From NCBI GenBank assembly GCA_016648135.1, contig JADDOH010005014.1, positions 1-64,000 of the forward strand: DNA of 64,000 nt. The letters run 5' to 3'. The DNA comes from Agrypnia vestita. Its lineage: Eukaryota > Arthropoda > Insecta > Trichoptera > Phryganeidae. Shown piece by piece: positions 11,850 through 23,871 of the stretch. Each line of letters begins with the position of its first letter. Position 1 is the stretch's first letter. Under the pieces are notes generated by a model. The model was not told the origin of the DNA, made no database searches, and saw nothing but the letters and a program-made list of their open reading frames with translations. The translations under genes were made by a program, and so were the position numbers.

Positions 11850-12245
11850 AGTCCCGTATTGACCTATGCAGCACAAAAATAGACTCTTATACGAAAAATT
11901 GTGTAAAAATTGGAAACTATACGAAGATCTGTAGAAAGGGCAGTGATAATAGAAATCAGCATAGATACTCTAGAAAAAACCCAACGAGTGAATGAAAAGA
12001 AAATTAAGGTTGCTGATATTTTACGAACTGTCACGAAACGGATGTGTGACTATGCCTGATGTTCCGAACAAAAATGAACATTTGCGTAGTGAAATTTCGC
12101 AATATGTAGCATCCATGGCTGAGTAAAAGAAGTAGGAAACGACCAGAGATGTACTGGACTAATGGTATTAAGAGGACTGGCGTCTTGCATTAGAGGAGAG
12201 TCACGCAGAATCGCAGAGACGTAGATTACCTAAAGAAGGAAAAAA
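11850..12245 (+). pseudogene. RT C-terminal relic of a non-LTR element
   Basis: A decayed frame reads SPVLTYAAQK followed by TIRRSVERAVI, TLEKTQRVNEKKIKVADILR and, after frame breaks, RPEMYWTNGIKRTG. This order (LTYG.E.W, Q...eRa, irnrt.v.DI, GRP..RW.DDI.r..G) is the well-known extreme C-terminus of the RT protein of many insect RTE/Jockey-like LINEs. Several in-frame stops and shifts make it non-functional. Only about 130 codons remain, so this is a short 5'-truncated insertion or remnant. Confidence 0.6.
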
Positions 12246-13981
12246 AATGAGCTTTTGATATCTCAATATTTATTTCAAGTAGGTTAACAATGATCGTCTC
12301 AAGTAGCAGTCAAAAGCTTAAATATTTAACTAGATTCTTTTTTTTTCTATTTTACTTGTCTCAAATATTACTCAATTGATAATACTATAACAAAAATTCC
12401 ACTACACTAACCATGGCGTATACTTAACGTGTATATTCATTTTATAAAATGTATCTTACGTTATGTGCTATGTTATTATCTAAACGGAAAATCATATAGG
12501 AATACAAGGGTTCATTAAAACTTACCCAATGTCGTGCTACTTGAATATAAAAAGTTACCGGAAAGAAGAATATTCGAAGCACCCTAATATAATATTGAAA
12601 TGAAACATTTTTTCGTGACCCAAATTCTAAACTAAATATTTTCACATTTATCAAACCAGGCAGTTGATTGGCTGTGTATGCATAATGTATACTTTTATAA
12701 ATATATGGTAAAGCGTCATCAATCACAAAAAACGAAACGTCATTCAGATACCGTTCCGTGAGTTTGTGTATTTGTTAGAAAAATTGCCAAGTCGTCGTGG
12801 TTTTGGTAACACATCGATATATGGCGACTTGTTATGAATGATGCACTGGGAAAGTTTAGAGTTCATTTATTGGTTTATTGATTTTGAAAAGGGTTGAAAG
12901 CATCGTTTATTGAAAATCATACAGAGAAGTTTTATTATTTATTAGCGGTTCGAGCTCGAAATTGCCCGGGATTCTGGGGTGGATTATAGGCGGGGTTGGG
13001 GGTTTACATTGTTTTACTGACCCTGAATAGTAATGAAGTCCGTAAAATTGTGTACATGCGGGTGGAGGGGGATTACATTTTTTCAGGATCCTAGAATGCA
13101 ACTTTGCAAAATTCAGAGAAGAAGAAGAAGATAAAATTAAATATTTATATCGAGGTCAGGATATGAAGTACAGGTTGCCTGCATTTTACAGACTCGGATG
13201 TAGTAATGATTCAAAATTTGATTTGGTTGATGTTTTAAAGGTTGATAAAAGGTATATTTAAAAAAAAGACAGATAATCAAGTACAAATGTACATATGCAA
13301 AAGAGTATATAATAAAATATAGATAATTAAGTATAAATGTTCATGTACATAATATACATTATGGTGTAGGTATATAGTTTTGGTAATGGCGTTTATTTTA
13401 TATGAAGATGAAAAAAATTCTATTCAATTGCGAACAACTAGCTGTTAACTGTCAATAATTACGTACTTTTTGTCTGCGATTTAAGTTTGTGAAAACAGCG
13501 CAATCCAGCATAGCGTCTTGGTAGCGATAGTGACGGACATTGTTACGTAGAGAATTATGTATTTTGATCATAAAAAAATTAAGATAATTTTATAGACATG
13601 AGACATAATACAGTCACTGCAATGTTAATTTAGATTTCTATAAAATTATAAAATAAACGATTGAGAGATAATTTGATTAAAATCATGGAATACGACCGTT
13701 TCCTTGATTTACTACGGAGTGACTAAAAGTAAGTTTATTGAGATAACTATTTAATTAAATTACCGAACTCGATACCGCCATCACTGTGACATTACTTCTC
13801 CACTTGTGGATTCTTTCCCAGTTTTACATTTTTCTTTTCGTTTAAACAATTTGCAAGTCTTCGACACTTAAAAGTGAGAGAAGAAAGTGATCGTTTGATT
13901 GCTAGTTAAATATTTAGGCGCATGTATGGATGTGGAGGAAATGAAATGCATGTTGTGCGATAGAGTGAGGAACAAACAATT
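12246..13981. other. A+T-rich intergenic DNA
   Basis: No gene recognised. A G+C-richer patch at about 12950-13100 contains GTTCGAGCTCGAAATTGCCC and gives open frames without motifs. Confidence 0.4.
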
Positions 13982-14250
13982 TTTTTATTTATTTTTATTT
14001 ATAAAGAATCCAAATTTACGTACATATACATGTATATTTTTTTACATGAGTACAATTTTTGAAATGACCACTTAAATAGCCCTTGGGCCTGTATAACAGT
14101 TATTTAAAATTATATTTCAAACATTAAAAGCATCGTAACAAATAAAAACATGAAATTAATAATAATATAAAAGAGGAGAGAAGAAAGTTAAAATAAGAAA
14201 ATGGATAAGTAAACACAATAAACATAATCTACATAGATATTATTAATATA
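13982..14250 (-). mobile_element. possible 3' end of a non-LTR element, minus strand
   Basis: A run TTTTTTTATTTATTTTTATT at about 13980-14000, followed by 'ataaagaatccaaatttacgtac', resembles the (AAATA)n-tailed 3' end of the minus-strand LINE at 60791-60860, where the tail is followed by 'aaaaatcctggtttac'. No coding remnant was identified next to it, so this is a weak call based on tail type and similar neighbouring sequence. Confidence 0.3.
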
Positions 14251-15299
14251 TATTTATAAGTTTAAGAAGGGAATTTGAAAGAAAGTGTTTAAAGTGTAAA
14301 GGTATAAAGCAATTTTGTAGATAAAGAGCAGATGTATCTCTATACATGTTTAGCAGATAAGTGATATTAATATATTATTATCGTATAAAATTAATTAAAA
14401 GTTAACAATAAGATAATTTCGAACGCATCACATAGATACGGTTTAGTCATGTGAAACGCACGAGAGTAGAGAGGTTGGTCTAGAAAATATAAGAGTCAGC
14501 TCTTAAAGGTACAGAGCGCATCAGCGAATGATCTGGCTTCAAAAACCGAAAAGCGTGCATAAGATGTATGAAAGTAGATGAGGCAGATTGTGATGTCATG
14601 TCCTATCTGTCCAATCCTATGGAGAAACAGTTAGTTAGATAATTTTGTTACAAATAATGTTTTATTGCGTATATGGAAATTAATAAATTATGTTTGTCGG
14701 TAAATTTGAAATAATGCTAAACTAAGTGAATAAACGTAGTTATGGATGAAAATAGACGAGGCAAAAGTGGTGTGACAGGACATATTGTGGCTTTCTACCC
14801 TATCTCTCTACCCCTGCAAATAAATTGCGTGATCGTTACTTTAATTTCCCGTAATTTTTAAAAATTACATATGCATTAATTCAAAAATTATTTTTGTTGG
14901 TTATAATGATTTTATGTAGATAGGTTGTTAATTGCGCACATTTTTTTTATAAAATAAATGAGTCAAGCAGTATTTTTTTTTTACTTTTAAATTAAATTAC
15001 TTTTTTCAGAGTAGGGCTCGTGTCATTAATAAAAAAACTCGTAACGATGTGTAGTCGGATATATGTTTCCCCGGAGCGCAGGAACGTAGGATCTCATTAG
15101 CGTAAAAAAACTTTTCGAAGCTTGTTATTTTTCCATGTTGGAAGTATTGTGATATTACATTTCGGTGTATTTGATGCTCGGCTAGATTATGAATTAATTC
15201 AAACATCCATAACACTATGAAACTATATTTTTTTTTTTTTTTTTAACGATTACTGAAGTAGTTACATCACATCAATGTGAAGTAGTTAAATCATGTAGA
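14251..15299. other. A+T-rich intergenic DNA
   Basis: Nothing recognised apart from homopolymer tracts. Confidence 0.4.
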
Positions 15300-15420
15300 T
15301 TTATTCATGTTTTAGTATAAATCGAAAATATCAACGCGTTTCAGAGCCAATGTTCCCTTTGTCAGGGTAAAATGTATACTAACAAATTAAAAATCAAATA
15401 TCGAAAAATAGACAATAAAA
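15300..15420 (-). repeat. dispersed repeat R2 fragment with hammerhead-like core
   Basis: Minus-strand reading contains CCCTGACAAAGGGAACATTG, then GCTCTGAAACGCGTTGATAT. This is the R2 signature (CTGAnnA, short hairpin, GAAAC, palindromic hexamer, T, GATA). A trailing block 'actaacaaattaaaaatcaa' recurs near 49635. It is a partial copy. Confidence 0.5.
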
Positions 15421-15494
15421 AAAGAATAATATATTGGAAGTGAATAAATAATTAAGTACTAACTTGATAACATATTTTGGAGATAAGAAACAAA

Positions 15495-15605
15495 TTAATA
15501 GTTAGTAATTAAGATAAATTATAGAAGTCTTACAGAGAAGAAACTATTTAAATGAGAAATGTGTATGGAAGTATTTTTATTGGATGGCTCAGGGCTTTTG
15601 GGGTC
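15495..15605 (+). repeat. dispersed repeat R1, partial
   Basis: Contains 'aattaagataaattatagaa', 'gtcttacagagaagaaactatt' and 'gtatggaagtatttttattgg', then 'atggctcaggg', all in R1 order. At about 15600 it switches abruptly to R2-type sequence (TCAATGGTCCCTTCATCAGG), suggesting a composite or nested insertion. Confidence 0.6.
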
Positions 15606-15690
15606 AATGGTCCCTTCATCAGGATATAACGTATTCTCAAAATTAATTGACGAAGTATAGACATTAACAAAAAATAAATACGCGTGAGAT
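15600..15690 (-). repeat. dispersed repeat R2 fragment joined to R1
   Basis: GGTCCCTTCATCAGGATATA followed by 'attgacgaagtatagac' matches 28512-28575 (CCCCTTCATCAGGATACGAT ... 'cgaagtatagac'). The CTGATGA core (minus strand) is intact here but the GAAAC side has been replaced by the R1 join. Confidence 0.5.
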
Positions 15691-15714
15691 GAATAACTAA
15701 TAATTATTAAGAAA

Positions 15715-16197
15715 CTAGCATTCCTTACCCGGCGTTGCACGGGTTAATGGTTAAGTTTAAAATTAATTTGTGATGGTAAACAAAGGTTCGATTCGAATGG
15801 TATAGATTTGCATCGAAAATATATAAGCCGAGGGGAAGGGTTAAAAGAAAAGGGGGGAAGTGTCGCATATATTACCCGCCGAGTCCTAACGAATAAGTTT
15901 CCAAAATTTGAGGTCCGATCGGTTGAAAGGTACAGATTTACTTAGAAAATATATCAGAGGAAGGGAAGGGTTAAAAGAATACGAAGTAAATGTGCATATA
16001 TTACCCGCCGAGTCCTTAAGTATAAGCTTACAAATTTTGAGTCCGATCGGTTAAACGGTACAGATTTGCATCGAAAATTTGTCAGGGAGAAGGGAAGGGG
16101 TAATAGAATAGGGGGAAAATGTTGCATATATTACCCGCCGAGTCCATAAGAATGAGTTTACAAATATTGAGTCCGGTCGGTCAAATGGTACAGATTG
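15715..16197 (+). repeat. R7 repeat with four-unit 128-130-bp tandem expansion
   Basis: The left part (TTACCCGGCGTTGCACGGG, then 'taatggttaagtttaaaatta') matches 62150-62215 and, on the minus strand, 59870-59955. It is followed by units beginning at 15785, 15913, 16041 and 16171 with GTCCGATCGGTTAAACGGTA and variants, 'cagatttgcatcgaaaat', 'gaagggaaggggtaaaa' and CATATATTACCCGCCGAGTC. Spacings are 128, 128 and 130 bp; the last unit is truncated after about 25 bp. The single-copy relatives at 59690 and 62340 show that the ancestral element had one unit. Confidence 0.75.
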
Positions 16198-17155
16198 CTT
16201 GCTGTGTACAAGGCTTATTATTTACCTCAATAGGAGTTCAGGTATTCTACTTTAGCTACTACCAGCTTTATTGGAACGGCAGGGATTTGTCTGTGGAACT
16301 TGGAGGTCCTTCGCATTTGGCTATGTGGAGAGGGAACCACGGGAAACCTCTATCAGAAGGAGTCGAACCTGAGGAGACCTTCCTATGCGTTCTTATAATG
16401 TTAGGCTTTTGTTTTATTCGTTATTTATTACTTTTAATGTCCTGACTATATTTTCTAAGAAAGATACCACCTCTCGTGATAAGTCCTTATGACTTATCAC
16501 GGTTGCGATGTCTTTCATCTATTGAAGAGATCTTTGGCCCCGAAACATATTGATAATTCAATTAATACTGATGCATATCGAGTGTTTTCATGCATGTTTT
16601 TTATAAATAATGCAATGTTATTTTGCAGTTATAGAAGAAGATATTTAAAGAGTTCATTTTTTAATTGTTTTTGAATATCTATGTTAACTCGGTCACAAAC
16701 CAGGGGTTGTTAAAACACTTTCTCGTGCGTTTTGCTTAGTTTATCTATTGCGAAAACGAAAATGTATATTTTAATAGGTTTTTTGTGAACGTAAACAGTC
16801 ATAATTAATATATCGGTCGCGGGTGCGTGACAAACGCGATAAAGCGCAAAGTTTTGGCTGGTTGATGGAATCAAATAAAAGGCGAGGTCGGTCGGCATTC
16901 GGATCGAAAGTGCCCTTATAAATTCATTTTACAGAAAGGCAAATCGTTTCCAAGGTATCAATTATCGTCGGAGGCCGACCAGTTGTGAAAACGGCGTGAT
17001 TAGTGCCTCGGCGACTGAAATAATTTCTGACCGATTTATATGAAATATTTAAGGCTGTATAGTACATAAACCGACGAATTTGAAATCATTAAGATAGCAC
17101 AAGTGATTTTGATCACAGTGATTCACCTACGCACAATACATACAGCTTTTTTTAA
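16198..17155. other. intergenic DNA, locally less A+T-rich
   Basis: No gene recognised. 16205-16400 is G+C-richer, with an open frame from 16119 that lacks recognisable motifs. 16700-17050 is a low-repeat, balanced-composition stretch (for example GGTCGGTCGGCATTCGG and GTCGGAGGCCGACCAG) that could be conserved non-coding DNA. Confidence 0.4.
16475..16501. repeat. perfect 11-bp-stem hairpin
   Basis: CGTGATAAGTC, loop CTTAT, GACTTATCACG. It is a simple perfect inverted repeat of unknown role. Confidence 0.7.
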
Positions 17156-17343
17156 AAGAAATAAAATATTGATGCCATAAATGTAACACAATATTCGTTA
17201 ACAAACGTTAAATAATTCATAATTGTGAACAACTTAACGCTTGGAAGAAATAAAATATTGATGCCATAAATGTAGCAAAATATTACAATATTCGTTAACA
17301 AACGTTAGATAATTCATAATTGTGAACAACTTAACGTTTGGGT
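17156..17343 (+). repeat. local tandem duplication, about 89-97 bp
   Basis: Two adjacent units starting at 17156 and 17245 share AAGAAATAAAATATTGATGC, 'cataaatgta.ca', ATTCGTTAACAAACGTTA and ATAATTCATAATTGTGAACA, then 'acttaacg'. The second has an 8-bp insertion (TATTACAA). High identity implies a recent duplication. Confidence 0.85.
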
Positions 17344-18262
17344 TTATGTCTTCTGGGGTATTATGCCGTGTTTTTACGAACTTTCTGTCTACGTTTCGGA
17401 TCCCATTGCCTGTCAAACTTATACAATAAATATCAAGATACAAAAATAGCAATATTGCTTATTTCAGAATACGGCCGAATTCTGTTAAGGGTTCTGGATT
17501 TTGATACCAGAAAACACGAATTCTGTTAAGTATTGCGTATTTCATTACGTGATTATGAAATTTATTATAAAAATTAATTGCAGTATTTAAAATCTAATTT
17601 TATCTAACCTTCACGTCGATTTTTTAATCATGCTGTGCCGTATACCGATACACACCTTAATATTATAACATCAACTGACGATGTTGTTGCATTACTGTCC
17701 AGTGTAAAGTGGTCGTATAACTTTGTCTCGTTCTCGCACAGAAAGCGATAATGTACGAATTGACGGTATTTTAAGTAAACGTATCGTGCATTTATTGATT
17801 TCAAGATTAAAATATTTTCTTTGATTTTATCATTATTTTATTTACGAGTTGATTTCTTAAAAAGTTATTCTTAGTGATTTTTCTATAAACGAAATCAAAA
17901 ATTGCTATGAAATGTTCGTCGAGTTTTACCAGCATTTAAATATAGGTACGTACCGCAAATCTCACGCACAAGCGATATTTTTCGGAATCCACTTTAATTC
18001 GTTTATTCAGATATATATCGACATGCTACCAAATATTAATTTTACTGCGCCACTACTAGGGTTTCTATATTCCCGGGATTCAATTCACAGCTCGCGGGCG
18101 CGATTTCATTCGAATGATTTATTCGAATAAATTTTTTATTATAAATCAAACATGTATTAACAAACAAATAGTATTTCTAAATAAGAACAAAGATTTAAGA
18201 AATTCTTAATAAAATAAAAAAAATATTGAAAAATTTTGAATTAAATATATTATTGGTATAGT
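17344..18262. other. intergenic DNA, nothing recognised
   Basis: Unique-looking sequence with no recognisable coding region; the open frames at 17338-17529 and 17912-18130 lack motifs. Confidence 0.4.
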
Positions 18263-18397
18263 AGCCGGCAAACATCTTGAAATTTTTCTGCGTAGTGGGG
18301 AGAATTTGCGCATGTACCATTCCACCAACGAGACCCAAATTTTGTCTTCTGCGCATTCCCCCACTACGCCAAAAATTTCAAAAAGTTTGCTGGCAAC
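18263..18397. repeat. 135-bp MITE hairpin
   Basis: GCCGGCAAAC at 18263 and GTTTGCTGGC near 18385-18395 are inverted ends. Inner blocks are 'ttgaaatttttctgcgtagt' with GGGGAGAATTTGCGCA, mirrored by TGCGCATTCCCCCACTACGC and 'caaaaatttcaa'. Flanks are TA-rich (TATAG on the left, TGTA on the right), compatible with a Tc1/mariner-type non-autonomous element. Confidence 0.75.
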
Positions 18398-21224
18398 TGT
18401 ACGTACAACATATATTTAACAAAATTAGAATTAATGTGTATTTTATATATAAGTATATTAAAAATATATGTATTGAAATAAAATGCACAAATCTTAATAA
18501 TTTTATTTAAAATAGCATTTTAAAAATACCAAAATGTTCAAATTTACACCTACACAATAGACTGCTTCTCGATTTTGCTCATATATTTTCAGAAATTGAA
18601 AAAACTCTCCGTTTCAACTGATGTTAGTTTTATAGTCAACAAGTTAATTAATTGTTCGCTCTCCTGTAGATTCATAAGCTTCTATTTATTACTTCTTTGT
18701 ACATTTTTGTTTTTTCTTTCTGAGTTCGCGTCCCGGGACTCGATGCATCGAAAACCTCATCTATTACCGGTAATCTGTTTCCGGGTCGACCTGGGTCAGA
18801 AACCCTAGTCACTACTATGTGTCCCGCCATCTGCCAAGTTAATATCAGTGCGGATTAATTCTATTTTTATACACAAGTTAATAAACGTCGTTCAATTAAT
18901 TTATATTAGAAATATCGCACATATTAAGGATAAACGTAATCGCAGGCTTTGAACGTATGTACCGTTACCAAAAGCTCATTCAGCTTAGCTCTAAGAAAAT
19001 ATCTTATTGTTAAAGTCTGAAATCAGTTCATCAACAAACTTATTGGAAAACAGATGACAATGGAAAGATTAACTTATTTTCTATATTTATAATTATGTTA
19101 CTAGCAATAAACTCTATAGATATTTTATGAAACTCTAACACAGAATACGTGGATGAAGGGCTGTAATGTATTTGTACATAAAGTTGCTTTCTTATACTTT
19201 TAAATTTAAATAAATGAAAATTTACGAATAAATTTAATCTGGACCTCGTCATTCCAGGAAGCGCAATTTTTTGTCCCACAGATCGACAGATCTACTAAAA
19301 GATAAAGAATAAAATTTAATGCCTATACCGTAAAATTGGATCAGTACATAATACAATATGAGCAAAGCGAAGATTTGCTAAAAATAAACTATTCTGCCCG
19401 TAACAAAAACTATTTTTTTTTAAGATTATAGAAAGTACCTACATAAAAATTATCTTATGAATTTTAATAACAGACAACACAAATATCATCTAAAACAACG
19501 TTAACATACCTTTTCATTTAATTTAATAAAAGGGTGAAATGCAATTGATATCTATATATCCGTTAAAGTTTGGTTTACCCATTATATTTTGTTAGCTATT
19601 CGTTCTAGAAAATAATTTAGTCAGTACTAAGCAATTCAGTGGTAGGTTTTTGTGTTGTTTTGCTGAAAAATTAACACAAATAGTTTTACGATAAGAAAGA
19701 TTATTTATTAAGCACCAATAAGTGCCACTACTGGACATTGATCATGTGATCTCTTTACTACTAACAATCTTCCATTTCAAATGCAAAAGATTAAACATCA
19801 ATCTAGTTACGTACACTAATATAACATAAAGTTGCCAATTTGTTTTTACAATACAACTCAAATTTTCAAGCATCTTCTCACCTTTTTTATCCCTTTTTTA
19901 CTACTGTTATCTGATTGCCCTCGTGGTCGATGAGGATACTTTACCTATAATGCCAGCAATCACACGTACGTAAATCGATGTCATAAAGGGTGACTATTTA
20001 AGTGTTCTACTATTGCGTACAATGGCTTGTCCTGCTGTTAAATAAACGCCGAAGTGTCAAAATGAATAAATTATACATGTTCAAAATTGAGAATGAATTC
20101 AACTAATGTTTGGTCCGTAAGATGGGTTTTCATTCCATTCTCATACTTATTATGTACAATGGGAGAATGCAGCTGAAAATAAAGTTTCGCACAGGCCTAT
20201 CCTGATATAATGTATGTTTATTTACGATTTTTCTAGCATTTTTCAAAAATATTTAATTACCCACAGATTATCTTATGATGAAAATACTTTAAAAGCTTTT
20301 AGTTTTATTCGTGTTAAGTGGCTTTGTCCATTTAATAAATAATTAATCGCTAATAAATTTCCATTAGTCTTTCATATTTAATGACAATATTAAACTTGAA
20401 AGATTTTATTCTAGTATTCCAAATAATTTACATGACCATTTCAGCAGCGGATTGCGGTTGCGTCTGAAACATCCTGTAGATCTTTTAATCCATTTGTTCT
20501 CCAGGTTTATCACCGCTAACAATAATTTCCTCTTACAGATCCAACACTATAAATGGTGTTAACTTCTTATCTTCCACAAAGGACGGTGACATTTATATCT
20601 CTCGTATCGCTGCAAGCAATCTGCTAGAATGTTGTACTGTACCGTGGTACAATACAAAGTGAGGAAACACCAATCCGAGTCGTAAAACACAAATGGTGAT
20701 TTCGCGGCATCGGAACTGGCGAATGGAACGGGCGAACGGAACAACGAGGAATTCAAAAAAGAGTATGAAACTATCCCCGGGCACAGTGGTAAAATTTTAC
20801 CACCGTAGCTTTGCTTTCAGTGATTCAATTTACAAGAAAAACAATATTTCTTGCAACAAGCGGTGGCATAACGTTCCATTTGAATGCTCAAATTGTTAAG
20901 GATAAATAAAAATTTCAATCTAAATAAATAACGAATTTATTTTTCTCCGAGCTAAAATTTGTATTGCACACATGTCGAATTATTTTATTGTTGCTGTGAT
21001 TCTAGACCATTTTGTTCACCGTTGTGGTATTCTTCTTAGATTGCTTTAGAGACATTATGAAGACATTTATTATTATTATTTTCTGGTGTATTCTCAGGAA
21101 TTAGGAATACGGAGTTTTGCTTTATTTTTCAATAAAGTTATTATGTGTTGCAGACCAACTATAACTACCTTATACTATCGTAGACGAGAAAAATAAAAGA
21201 CCGCGCCCATGCGCTCATATCCTC
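18398..21224. other. intergenic DNA, nothing recognised
   Basis: Long A+T-rich stretch without a supported gene. 20559-20900 is more G+C-rich and holds mutually overlapping open frames on both strands, which argues against real coding. A GGTAAAATTTTACC palindrome lies near 20789-20802. Confidence 0.4.
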
Positions 21225-21273
21225 ATATGCCGACCCCCTTCCCCTCCTGGACCAGGGAAGGGAGTCGGCATAT
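21225..21273. repeat. 49-nt hairpin, 19-bp stem with one mismatch
   Basis: ATATGCCGACCCCCTTCCC, then an 11-nt loop (CTCCTGGACCA), then GGGAAGGGAGTCGGCATAT. This is a strong G+C-rich stem in A+T-rich surroundings. It could be a MITE core or a small structured RNA; nothing in the sequence decides. Confidence 0.7.
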
Positions 21274-22559
21274 AAAAATTTTTGATCCAAGTTAAAGAAA
21301 AGGTCTTTGTAAAAGAAAAATTAGTTGTACAAGAGGTGTTTGGAAATTGCTGTGTTGTATATTGTGGTGTATTAGATTTTATAATTAATATTACGTGAGA
21401 CAATAAAAAACTTTTTCAAAAATGATATTAAAACTAGCAAGCGTATTTTAAGTATACTTGAAAAAATTCTTAAAATCATATGAGATATATTTTTTAACTC
21501 ATGTTTCTAAAAGTAAAATAAATATGTCAATATTTTAAGTCCCCCGTTTATTATATGCGCATGAATTTAAATTTAAAAAAAACTTTTGTATTTTGGTTCG
21601 ATAATTGATAATTATTTTCCTACCTATTCGAGTACTCGACTAGTTTAAAATTTTAATTCTAGACACTAGGGTAGTTAGTTGATCAGTAATTGGATCTATC
21701 ATCACAAAAGGTCAAGGGAAATAATTATTGTGGCGAAATACACACTAAAACACTATTGTTTGTTTGAAAAAATCACGTAAATATTTTGTGACTTCGTCGG
21801 GAATCTAACCCGGAATCCCATATATGATGACTGTTTATCTTTTAAATAAAATCTTAACACTAGCGGGAACCACCAAACCGATGGTCCGTGAATCCATTGA
21901 AATAAGTTCGTCATCCGGCAGTGTAGGGCGGATATTCTGGCTGGTCGCCAGCCCATCTGAAAGCTCTCCAGGTTTATTTGTCCGGACTAGCACCTGACAC
22001 TGTGGAGGATGCTTTATTGTGAGCGTGGAAAGTTGCACTAGATCATACGTAAGCTCGTATATCCCCCGCCAGGTGCGGCGGACGATAGGCGAAGCAGTTT
22101 CCAAGTATGTGCTAGTAGTGATGTTATTTAGACCGGTGACAAACTAACCGTTATATGGAATTTTGAGCATCGGTGATTGTCACCTAGTTTTTTTTGCAAT
22201 TCGTCGCGCAACCGTTGGCACTAGACAAGAGTTATATCATTGTTACAAATAATCGGTGGTTATATAATCGTTACCAATCAACTGTACCGAAAATAACTGG
22301 TTAAAATAACGGTTTGACCATCACTAGCAAGAAGTATATTAACTGATTATTTTATTTGATGATATAGACGGCTGTAATTAAGGCCTTCACTCATTTAAAT
22401 GTATCATATTTTTTAGAATCTATTTTTGTATCCGTCAAAATAATTTTGAAATAAATACACAGAAAAAGAGTAATAAATTATTACACTTATTTATTAGCAA
22501 ATTAGATAGGTAAGGAGAATTCATCCAATATTTTTTATTTAATAAAATATACAGCAAAA
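21274..22559. other. intergenic DNA with possible SINE-like head (minus)
   Basis: 21780-22110 is G+C-richer. On the minus strand, GGTTCCCGCTAGTGTTAAG and GGGTTAGATTCCCGACGAAG are spaced like pol III A-box and B-box-like blocks, so a diverged tRNA-derived SINE head is possible. The 89-codon frame (22104-21835, minus) has no recognised domain. Confidence 0.3.
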
Positions 22560-22860
22560 ACCGAACACGTAAACAGTATTTTCACTATTCAAGGTGTAAC
22601 AGAGCTAGCTCGTCCATAATCCTTTATTTACTTTATCCACAGATTCTCGCTTAAATTATTCGTCGAAAATGTTCAAGCAACAAAGTTCTAATATCAATTG
22701 TTATAGACATAAGCGACTTTAAAGTGTACCTTTTTTCAAATATTTCAGACCAATCTTCTGTAGAACGTTGGACCAAACTATCATATAAGTAAAAAACACA
22801 TAATTTTATTCATTTTGTTCTATTATACAAGCCAAATGATATAAAGTAATAATATTTTTG
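22560..22860 (+). repeat. repeat R4, single arm
   Basis: Shares 'ttcgtcgaaaatgttcaagc', the phrase 'aatatcaattgttatagac', 'tttttcaaatatttcagacc' and 'gaacgttggacc' in order with the left arm of the inverted pair at 23331-23871. It is diverged and lies about 0.7 kb upstream of that pair. Confidence 0.5.
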
Positions 22861-23330
22861 ATATTGATTGACGACTAATGTTGATTTTAAGACAAAATTA
22901 CTACCTTTCTATCACATTGTTTTTGTAGGAGTATGCAGAGGAGATAGAATGCCAAATTATTTTGTTCTGATATACATTTTTTTCCTTGTTCTAAGATCTT
23001 CTCGAAAACGGTCGACCTTCGATTATCGAAACCAACAGTTGCATCATCAAATATCTGATCGTGCCAGGTAAAACAAATTGTAAATGCCATACACTTGTAT
23101 ATTAACTCGTTTTAAAAATGATATTAAAAATTATTATAATGCTTTCATTTATAGTGATTTCAACTGTAATTTTTCGAGGTATTGAAGGATATTTAAATTG
23201 TGAAGGTCTTAAAAGAGGATTCTATCCGAGATGACATCTTACAGTTGTTGACGCCGATATTAATTTTGTGAAATTATATTCCTGTAAACATTACCACCGT
23301 AAGTTAACTCATAAAACTTGTCACTGTTTA

Positions 23331-23871
23331 TACAGGGTTATTTGGAAAACATAAATAACCTCGCATGACTATATTTCTGCTTTAATTATGTGTCGAAAAT
23401 GTTGAACCTATCATGACCTAATATAAATAGTTATGGAGATATGCGACATCAAACATCGCATTTTTTTTCAATATTTCTGACTTATTTTTTTGTGAAACGT
23501 TGGATTATTATTACAGTAACTTATATCAAATATTAAAAGTTCATTCACTTTAATACAAGTCAAATAAAATAATAAAAACCTTCGAATTTCAATTAGAAAA
23601 CATTTCGATTGGACATTTTTCAGGGTTTTTATCATTTTATTTAACTTGAATTGAAACGAATGAATTTTTCGTAATCAATAAAGAAACTGTAATGATAATC
23701 CAACGTTTTACAAAAAAATAAATCAGAAGTATTTAAAAAAATGCAAAGTTTGATGTCGCATATCTCCATAACTATTGATATTAGGTCATGATAGCTTGAA
23801 CATTTTCGACTGATAATCAAGGCAGGAATATAGTCCTGCGAGGTTGTTAATGTTTTCCAAATAACCCTGTA
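23331..23871. mobile_element. repeat R4, 540-bp fold-back element
   Basis: Ends TACAGGGTTATTTGGAAAAC (23331) and GTTTTCC-AATAACCCTGTA (to 23871, with one extra A) are inverted. Arms of about 190-215 bp match in blocks: CGAAAATGTTGAACCTATCA against TGATAGCTTGAACATTTTCG, GGAGATATGCGACATCAAAC against GTTTGATGTCGCATATCTCC, and GTGAAACGTTGGATTAT against ATAATCCAACGTTTTAC. The spacer (about 23570-23660) is non-coding. Confidence 0.8.
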
